Assembly (NCBI GenBank): GCA_028715435.1
Contig: JAQURU010000002.1
Span: forward strand, 1-30,554
Direction: 5' to 3'
DNA: 30,554 nucleotides
Source: Minisyncoccota bacterium
Lineage (GTDB): Bacteria; Patescibacteriota; Minisyncoccia; Minisyncoccales; CG1-02-41-26
Each line of letters opens with the position of its first letter. Within the stretch, counting starts at the first letter, position 1. A program made the translations under genes and the position numbers. Under the pieces are notes generated by a model. It did no database searches. It was not told the DNA's origin and was given only the letters and a program-made list of their open reading frames with translations. Positions 1 through 4,650 of the stretch are shown here, piece by piece.

Positions 1-439
1 TTAATTCTAATAAATTAGCCTCTGTGTCGTAAACTGCAAAAGTTGGCTTAAACAATTGACCTGCTAATTCGCCAGGATTTGCTAGTCTGCAATTATCTAT
101 AACCTCTTCCCAGGGCTTATGGGTGTGGCCATAAAAAACAATGTCTAATTTTCCAGATTTAGCCATTTTTTTTGCGATTTCAGGAAAGTGGGAAAATCCT
201 ATTTTTTTTGAATCTGCCTCTATCTCTATCGCCTCTGGAAAATTTAAATCGTAATCCCCGTTACCTTTTACAAAATTAATTTCTCCTTTAAATATTTTTC
301 GGGCATCATCAATTATCTCCTGGGTTTGTATGTCGCCACAATGCAAAATCATTTGTACGCCATTTTCATTGGCCCAATTAATCGCTTTTTTAAAATTAAT
401 AAAATTATTGTGTGTATCTGAAACAATTGCAATTTTCAT
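1..439 (-). CDS. YfcE/MJ0936-type metallophosphodiesterase, 3' end cut by window edge
   Basis: Translated by hand from the ATG at 439 this gives 146 residues and runs off the left edge still open; the TTA at 1-3 is not in frame. It is a calcineurin-like phosphoesterase of the small YfcE/MJ0936 group, which hydrolyses phosphodiesters at a two-metal centre in the cytoplasm. All motifs are visible: SDTH (D8, H10), CGD (D36), GNGD (N60, D62), SHFPE (H84) and GHTH (H105, H107), followed by the typical NPG near residue 121. Family members are about 155-165 residues, so only a few C-terminal residues are missing. The start has no Shine-Dalgarno and lies only a few bases from a candidate -10 box, so it may be translated leaderless. 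It is divergent from the small gene at 508. The physiological substrate cannot be told from sequence. Confidence 0.9.
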   Translation of the reverse strand, partial: MKIAIVSDTHNNFINFKKAINWANENGVQMILHCGDIQTQEIIDDARKIFKGEINFVKGNGDYDLNFPEAIEIEADSKKIGFSHFPEIAKKMAKSGKLDIVFYGHTHKPWEEVIDNCRLANPGELAGQLFKPTFAVYDTEANLLEL

Positions 440-455
440 ATACTCTATATATACT
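427..455 (+). promoter_or_regulatory. candidate sigma70-type promoter for the small GC-rich gene
   Basis: TTGCAA at 427-432 and TATACT at 450-455 are separated by exactly 17 bases. A transcript would start near 462 and leave a leader of about 45 bases before the ATG at 508. The -35 box lies inside the start of the divergent phosphodiesterase gene, and the -10 box overlaps the opposing -10 box at 448-453. Confidence 0.4.
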
Positions 456-476
456 TATATATCGGTTCTTTTTCAA
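448..476 (-). promoter_or_regulatory. candidate promoter for the phosphodiesterase gene
   Basis: On the minus strand TTGAAA (476-471) is followed 17 bases later by TATATA (453-448). The start codon is at 439, so the message would have almost no leader, which fits the lack of a Shine-Dalgarno sequence. The region is very AT-rich, so a chance match is possible. Confidence 0.4.
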
Positions 477-478
477 GG

Positions 479-501
479 ATGTCCAAACTAAGAAAGGACA
501 T
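479..501 (+). promoter_or_regulatory. short RNA stem enclosing the Shine-Dalgarno of the small gene
   Basis: ATGTCC (479-484) is the exact inverse complement of GGACAT (496-501), with an 11-base loop. The AAGGA ribosome-binding sequence (494-498) sits partly in the right arm, so pairing would hide it. The stem is only 6 bp and may be weak. Confidence 0.3.
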
Positions 502-507
502 GCTACT

Positions 508-822
508 ATGCGCAAGAAACAGCAACATTCGGTTCGTCTGGTTTGGGGCCATGGGAAGCAACGACTCAATGCTGGTGATTGGGTGAAGTACAAACTTCCA
601 TCAAACCACAATGGCAATGGTCAGGAACACGCCATTGAGTTCGAAGGCAGGGTAATTCCCTTGCCCGTAGGATTCATCAATCCCCTCAAATACGTCCCCA
701 TCGTAAGGGACTGCGAGGAGATTATTCCACGATGCAAGGTTGACATCGTACCCATTGAATCGGTCGTTTCCGGCCCACACCCCATTCTCACCTCTCTCGC
801 CCACGGCAAGAACAAACGATGA
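508..822 (+). CDS. small GC-rich orphan protein, 104 aa, unknown function
   Basis: I do not recognise this protein. The ATG at 508 is chosen because AAGGA (494-498) lies 9 bases upstream; the frame is open back to 412 but that part is antisense to the neighbouring phosphodiesterase gene. By hand count the gene is about 51% GC, against far lower values nearby, and its codons favour C or G at the third position (CGC, CTC, GTC, CCC, ATC), unlike its neighbours. There is no signal peptide or membrane segment. The N-terminus is basic, and residues about 20-60 contain alternating hydrophobic strands around GDWVKYKL and IEFEGRVIPL that could form a small beta-barrel; that is only an impression. Two Cys lie near residues 70-77. 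It has its own promoter candidate and a strong terminator, so it looks like a self-contained cassette, possibly acquired by transfer. It could also be a lineage-specific housekeeping protein. Confidence 0.7.
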   Translation: MRKKQQHSVRLVWGHGKQRLNAGDWVKYKLPSNHNGNGQEHAIEFEGRVIPLPVGFINPLKYVPIVRDCEEIIPRCKVDIVPIESVVSGPHPILTSLAHGKNKR

Positions 823-836
823 TGCGCACAACACAA

Positions 837-864
837 AAAACCGCAACAAGGATGTTGCGGTTTT
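837..864. terminator. bidirectional intrinsic terminator
   Basis: A perfect 12-bp stem, AAAACCGCAACA (837-848) with TGTTGCGGTTTT (853-864), closes a 4-base loop AGGA. A run of A precedes it and a T-run is part of it, so it can work on both strands. It ends the small gene at 508-822 and also lies just past the stop of the CAP-domain gene, which reads towards it from the right. Confidence 0.85.
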
Positions 865-869
865 ACATT

Positions 870-1751
870 TTAATCTTTCGCTCCTTTGACACAATCGTTA
901 AAAACTTTAACCTGGTCATTGTAATCAGCCACTAATAATTTTAAATTTTCCGCCTTTAAATTATAAGCCTTAACCATTTCATTATAATCATCAAATAATT
1001 GATTATAATAAGCGGTCTGATTGATATTTTCTATTTGCTTTTTTTTATCATCAAGGACTATGGCCAATTCATCCAAAATAATTTTATCGTTTTCTATTTT
1101 TACTTTTTGGCTTTCGTTGGGCTTTTGACATGCTGACAACGGCAATCCAAATTCTTGAACTGCTATCCAAACCTGCTCCCCCTTGTAATCTCCCTTTATT
1201 ACCGCCACACCGATTTCAGAGTAAGTGGCGTTTAAAATATTTGCTCTGTGGCCGGGGCTATTCATCCAGGCTTCAACCATATCAGCTTCGTCCTCAAAAT
1301 TTCCCAATATTAAATTTTCTCCCGTTATAATATATTCATACCCAGAGTTTGCCACCAATGTTCCAGGGTCTATGCCCGAGGGTGAAACGTGCTCAAAATA
1401 TTGATTTAAAAACATATCATTGGCCTTTGTCTCGGCTGCCTGGTTTAGTTTTAAATTTTCTGTCATAACCGCAAGCCCATTCGCCACTCTTTGACTATTA
1501 GTCTCTTCAATGATTTTGCTTTTTAATAAAGTGACGTTATTGCTTTGTCCGCCGATGTTCAAAGGAACCGCTGTTATAACCTGCTTTTGAATTTGAGAAA
1601 CAATAGAATCAACATTTATGGTTTTAACATTATCTATTGCGGTTTGAAATCCGTTTGATAGTTTTAAATCTTCTCTCCAAAAATAAAGACTTACCGCTAA
1701 GGCAATAACTACCAGAAAAAATAAAAATATAAGCCACTTAAACTTTAACAT
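870..1751 (-). CDS. membrane-anchored CAP/SCP-domain protein
   Basis: A 293-residue protein beginning at the ATG at 1751, which shares its A with the TGA of the upstream Nudix gene (TGATG); an in-frame TTG at 1754 is a weaker alternative. Residues 5-24 are a hydrophobic anchor or uncleaved signal, so the rest is probably extracytoplasmic. Residues about 77-203 form a CAP (SCP/PR-1-like) domain with the expected tetrad: H121 in FEHVSP, E145 in GENL, H168 in SPGHRANI and E179 in SEIGV. Bacterial CAP proteins are secreted, and their activity is mostly unknown. The last 80 residues are charged with regular hydrophobic spacing and probably form a coiled coil, which is unusual beside a CAP domain. 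It is the last gene of the 870-4165 run and ends at a bidirectional terminator. Fold confidence is high, function unknown. Confidence 0.88.
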   Translation of the reverse strand: MLKFKWLIFLFFLVVIALAVSLYFWREDLKLSNGFQTAIDNVKTINVDSIVSQIQKQVITAVPLNIGGQSNNVTLLKSKIIEETNSQRVANGLAVMTENLKLNQAAETKANDMFLNQYFEHVSPSGIDPGTLVANSGYEYIITGENLILGNFEDEADMVEAWMNSPGHRANILNATYSEIGVAVIKGDYKGEQVWIAVQEFGLPLSACQKPNESQKVKIENDKIILDELAIVLDDKKKQIENINQTAYYNQLFDDYNEMVKAYNLKAENLKLLVADYNDQVKVFNDCVKGAKD

Positions 1752-2215
1752 CAAATTTCTTTTACCTCGTTTAGTTCTTTTTCTAAAATATTATCTTGGT
1801 CATCAAAGACAAACTTTCCCAAAAATTTTTGATTCTCCAAAAACAACGGCATCCAGTAAATATCATCTTGCCACATTTTAGAATACGGAATTTGATTTAC
1901 ATCAAACCATGCTGGCTTCATTTCTTCTGTTTCTGTGGGAATGCCCCAAAAGCTTTCTGCTTTAAAGATGTGCACCTGCAAGATATCAGGCTTTGTTTTC
2001 CAGGAAAATTCTATCACTCCCATTTTTTGCAATTCACCTAGCTTTATATTTGCCTCCTCAAAAGCCTCTCTATTGGCGGCCTGTTCAATTGTTTCGCCGT
2101 CTTGCACTTTTCCTCCCAAGCCATTCCATCGGCCTTGTCCAAAGCCGCGCTTTTTCATTGCAAGCAAAACTTTTGGGTGTTGATGTATTACGCAAAGCGT
2201 CATTTTTTTTATCAT
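1751..2215 (-). CDS. Nudix hydrolase, MTH1-like (8-oxo-dGTP diphosphatase type)
   Basis: A 154-residue Nudix enzyme. The Nudix box follows GX5EX7REUXEEXGU from G35: E41, R49-E50, E53-E54, ending ANI instead of the usual xG-hydrophobe. The family removes pyrophosphate from nucleoside triphosphates. Beyond the box it follows animal MTH1 (NUDT1) closely from memory: MKKRGFGQGRWNGLGGKVQ, then EEMKPAWF, QIPYSKMW and DDIYWMP, the segments that line the oxidised-purine pocket in MTH1. I therefore infer that it clears oxidised dNTPs such as 8-oxo-dGTP or 2-OH-dATP, with moderate-to-high confidence. It overlaps the HD-domain gene upstream by one base and the CAP gene downstream by one base, so translation is probably coupled. 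AAAGG about 9 bases upstream serves the ATG at 2215. Confidence 0.93.
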   Translation of the reverse strand: MIKKMTLCVIHQHPKVLLAMKKRGFGQGRWNGLGGKVQDGETIEQAANREAFEEANIKLGELQKMGVIEFSWKTKPDILQVHIFKAESFWGIPTETEEMKPAWFDVNQIPYSKMWQDDIYWMPLFLENQKFLGKFVFDDQDNILEKELNEVKEI

Positions 2216-2853
2216 TATGCTTGGCCTTTTACCTCTTTATTAATTCTTTCAAAAAAACTTTCCATAAATTGATGCCTCTCTATAGCAATTCTTTTGCCCT
2301 CACCCGTTAAAACTTTATCTTTTATTTTAGTCAGCTTTACTAAAAATTCTCTGTAAGCAGTATCGTCTTTTGTGTATTCGGCCTTGCTGTCCATATCAAC
2401 ATTTTCATCGTGGACTTTTGCCCCCAAGTGGCCGGCAAAAGCAAAAGCCCTGCCAATTCCAATAGCCCCGACGGCATCCAATTTGTCGGCATCATATAAA
2501 ATCTTGGCTTCCAAGGTTTCTGGCTTATTGTCATCCCTAAACCTATGTGTGGCAATGCAGTGAACAATGTTATCCAGTTTTTCTTTAGGCAAATTATATT
2601 TTCTAAGGACTTCTCCGGCCAGTTCAGCCCCTCTCTGGGCGTGGTCTATTTTCCCGCCAGATTCATCCTGTTCTTTTCTGGCAATGTCATGCAAAATAGC
2701 AGCCAATCCCAAAACTTCCAAATCCGCGTTTTCTATTTTTCCAATATGCATTGCCAGGTTGTACACCCTTTCGGTATGTTCTAACTCATGACAGCTGTTA
2801 ATGCCCGAAAGTCTGCCTTCAACTTCTTTTTTTATTATTTCTAATAAATCCAT
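2215..2853 (-). CDS. HD-domain phosphohydrolase (YpgQ/YedJ-like)
   Basis: A 212-residue cytosolic HD-superfamily metal-dependent phosphohydrolase. The metal ligands are visible: H26 in LEHTERV, H55-D56 in ILHDIARK, H71 in IDHAQRG and a late Asp in LYDADKLDAVG (D121 or D123). The length and the pattern 'HDIA..., H..G...., ATHR, DADKLDA.GAIGI.R' match the small YpgQ/YedJ group, some of which hydrolyse (d)NTPs to monophosphates or act as pyrophosphohydrolases. Its neighbours are a MTH1-like Nudix enzyme and a MazG-like pyrophosphohydrolase, which supports a nucleotide-pool role, but the exact substrate is not visible. It starts one base after the stop of the upstream gene. Confidence 0.9.
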   Translation of the reverse strand: MDLLEIIKKEVEGRLSGINSCHELEHTERVYNLAMHIGKIENADLEVLGLAAILHDIARKEQDESGGKIDHAQRGAELAGEVLRKYNLPKEKLDNIVHCIATHRFRDDNKPETLEAKILYDADKLDAVGAIGIGRAFAFAGHLGAKVHDENVDMDSKAEYTKDDTAYREFLVKLTKIKDKVLTGEGKRIAIERHQFMESFFERINKEVKGQA

Positions 2854-2854
2854 T

Positions 2855-3157
2855 TTATGACTCTTCTAAAATTATTTTTTTGTTAAATTTTCCCCTCTCC
2901 TCAGCCTTCTTTGCTTTTACATTTTCCACCTGGTGCCTGTCAAATTTTTTGCAAATAAAAATGGCATCTACAACTTCAAGTATATCTGCCATTTCTTCAA
3001 TGTTTTGGGCTTCAATAAATTCAGAAACTTCTTCCTGTAACTTTTCCTTAAGCTTTTGCCAATATTCAGTGTCATTAGCAATATGCGTTATCGGCAAACC
3101 CCCTTTGCTTTTTATAATTTCGGGAATCTTATCCCTTACAAGTTTATCGTATTTCAT
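2855..3157 (-). CDS. MazG-like / phosphoribosyl-ATP pyrophosphohydrolase-like protein
   Basis: About 100 residues, all-alpha NTP pyrophosphohydrolase superfamily. It opens with the characteristic YDKLVRDKIPEII and carries two acidic helices, LQEEVSEFIEA (residues 40-50) and IEEMADILEV (53-62), which supply the EExxE and ExxD metal ligands in this superfamily. Proteins of this shape are often annotated as phosphoribosyl-ATP pyrophosphatase, but no other histidine biosynthesis gene is nearby, and the KLVRDKIPE subgroup is better described as a general nucleotide pyrophosphohydrolase. The ATG at 3157 gives the conserved MKYDKLV start; an ATG two codons upstream (3163) is also possible. One base separates it from the HD gene. 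Confidence 0.88.
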   Translation of the reverse strand: MKYDKLVRDKIPEIIKSKGGLPITHIANDTEYWQKLKEKLQEEVSEFIEAQNIEEMADILEVVDAIFICKKFDRHQVENVKAKKAEERGKFNKKIILEES

Positions 3158-3166
3158 ATGCATAAT

Positions 3167-4165
3167 TTATCCAACCATATTTTGAGGATTCCCCGCAATA
3201 AAAGAGTTTATATTTTCAACCGTCGCGTCAAGTATTCTTTCTAAGGCCTCCTGGCTATAAAAGGCTATATGAGGAGTAAAAACCACATTGTCCTTATTCA
3301 ATAAAATATGGTCTCTAACTATTTGGCCAAAGGTCTCTGCTTTTTTAGAATCGGATAAAAGCTGTTTTTCCTCCTTAATCAGGTCCTCCCCCTCCAATAC
3401 ATCCAACCCCACGCCGGCCAATATTTTTTTATCAAGGGCTTCAATTAGCGCTTCTGTATCTATTACTCCGCCCCTAGATGTATTTATTAAAATGGCCCCT
3501 TTTTTAATTTTTTTTATAGTTTCCTTATTTATCAAATGGTGCGTATGTTTGTTATAAGGAGTATGCAAGGTAATAATATCTGACTTAGCAAGGATTTCTT
3601 CTAAAGGAACATAATTAAACCCCAACACTTCTGTTAAAAAATTATCCTGGTTAACATCGTAGGCCAAAACATTCATTCCAAAACTTTTTGCCACCCTTAT
3701 CACATGCAACCCGATATGTCCTGCCCCAATAACTCCAATTGTCTTGCCCTTTAAGTCAAAACCTTTTAATCCATCAATAGAATAATCTTTATTCAGTGTC
3801 TTCACATATGCTTTATGGATATTCCTGGATAAAGACAAAATCAAGGCAAAAGTATGTTCTGCTACTGTATTCTCACCATAAAAAGGCACGCTACATACGC
3901 CAATTTCCCTCTTTTTACATTCTTTTATGTCTATATGGTCAAATCCGGTAGACCTTGTGGTTATCAATTTTAAATTTGAAAACTTTTCAATAATTTTTTT
4001 ATCTATTTTAGAATAAATAAAAACCGATAAGATGTCCAAATCGGCCAAACTTTTTATATTCTCTTCGGTTAGGGGTTTATCATAAAACTCAAGATCATAA
4101 CTTTTAAGCTTTTTCTTTAAGTATATTTTTTCCCAGTCTTGAATTTCAAAAAATGCTATTTTCAT
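3167..4165 (-). CDS. D-2-hydroxyacid dehydrogenase, D-lactate dehydrogenase-like
   Basis: A 332-residue NAD-dependent D-isomer-specific 2-hydroxyacid dehydrogenase, full length for the family. The Rossmann motif is GVIGAGHIG (residues 144-152) with an acidic D170 at the end of the second strand, favouring NAD. Catalytic residues: R231 in INTSRGG, Glu in LDVLEGE (258 or 260) and H299 in FTPHIAFYSQEAL. The TPHIAFY(S/T)xEAL form and the extra stretch of about 30 residues before it resemble fermentative D-lactate dehydrogenases more than phosphoglycerate dehydrogenases, so pyruvate reduction to D-lactate is the likeliest role. That would fit a fermentative organism. It is the first gene of the run down to 870, with a perfect TATAAT just upstream. 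Confidence 0.9.
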   Translation of the reverse strand: MKIAFFEIQDWEKIYLKKKLKSYDLEFYDKPLTEENIKSLADLDILSVFIYSKIDKKIIEKFSNLKLITTRSTGFDHIDIKECKKREIGVCSVPFYGENTVAEHTFALILSLSRNIHKAYVKTLNKDYSIDGLKGFDLKGKTIGVIGAGHIGLHVIRVAKSFGMNVLAYDVNQDNFLTEVLGFNYVPLEEILAKSDIITLHTPYNKHTHHLINKETIKKIKKGAILINTSRGGVIDTEALIEALDKKILAGVGLDVLEGEDLIKEEKQLLSDSKKAETFGQIVRDHILLNKDNVVFTPHIAFYSQEALERILDATVENINSFIAGNPQNMVG

Positions 4166-4185
4166 AATTTTAACTATGTGACTTC

Positions 4186-4191
4186 ATTATA
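4186..4191 (-). promoter_or_regulatory. candidate -10 box (TATAAT) for the dehydrogenase run
   Basis: A consensus TATAAT on the minus strand lies about 20 bases upstream of the ATG at 4165. I could not find a good -35 box at 16-18 bases spacing, so the call rests on the -10 match and its position in the only gap between the two gene runs. Confidence 0.35.
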
Positions 4192-4212
4192 AACTAATTT
4201 ATGATTTACGCA

Positions 4213-4650
4213 TCACTCTGTCGCAGGAATGTCATAATAATTTTTGCCTGTTTTGTAGGCGTCAATTGCCAGCTCGCACATCAAAAACATTGGCTTTGGC
4301 AAACTTTCAACTTCATACCAATTCCACGACTCGCATTTTTCTGGCTCCAATACTTTTGGTTCTCCTGCCGCCCAATCCGCCAGCAATCCGATGTGCGCGT
4401 AGTGTTTTGGAGCATATTTTGTCACATTCGCCACAAATTGAAATCTAATATTTTTAACCTCAATTCCACATTCTTCGGCAAGCTCCCTTTTTACGCAATC
4501 GGCAAAAGACTCCATATATTCCAAGTGCCCTCCGGGAAAGGCATACTCGCCTTCGCCGTGCGAGCCCTTCCTTTTGCCAAGCAAGACCTTCCCGTCCTTT
4601 AATATCATTATCCCAACTCCAACTTTTGGATTATTATTTTCCTTTTCCAT
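4213..4650 (-). CDS. Nudix hydrolase, NUDT15-like
   Basis: A 145-residue Nudix enzyme. The box is complete from G41: E47, R55-E56, E59-E60 and the regular CGI ending. Outside the box it resembles human NUDT15 from memory: VGVGIMILKDGKVLLGKRKGS, PGGHLEYMES and the striking LEPEKCESWNWY, where NUDT15 has VEPEKCESWEW. NUDT15-type enzymes hydrolyse (d)NTPs, including modified guanine nucleotides. Bacterial relatives with this pattern are usually left as generic 'NUDIX hydrolase'. The ATG at 4650 lies inside the last codons of secA (17-base overlap), so expression is tied to secA. With the MTH1-like enzyme at 1751-2215 this is the second animal-type Nudix protein within 3 kb. Confidence 0.92.
   Translation of the reverse strand: MEKENNNPKVGVGIMILKDGKVLLGKRKGSHGEGEYAFPGGHLEYMESFADCVKRELAEECGIEVKNIRFQFVANVTKYAPKHYAHIGLLADWAAGEPKVLEPEKCESWNWYEVESLPKPMFLMCELAIDAYKTGKNYYDIPATE

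Noticed and set aside
412..507. Upstream extension of the small GC-rich gene
   Set aside because: The extra residues are antisense to the phosphodiesterase start, are AT-rich unlike the rest of the gene, and the Shine-Dalgarno supports the ATG at 508.
479..589. Out-of-frame short open frame starting at the ATG at 479
   Set aside because: It has only about 36 codons, its Shine-Dalgarno-like AAGG touches the start codon, and it ends inside the real gene.
601..894. Minus-strand open frame of 97 codons opposite the small GC-rich gene
   Set aside because: It runs through the strong terminator hairpin, has no Shine-Dalgarno, and the plus-strand gene has a better start, promoter and terminator.
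2855..3157. Histidine biosynthesis enzyme HisE
   Set aside because: The KLVRDKIPE start and the nucleotide-hydrolase neighbours fit a MazG-like enzyme better, and no other his gene is present.
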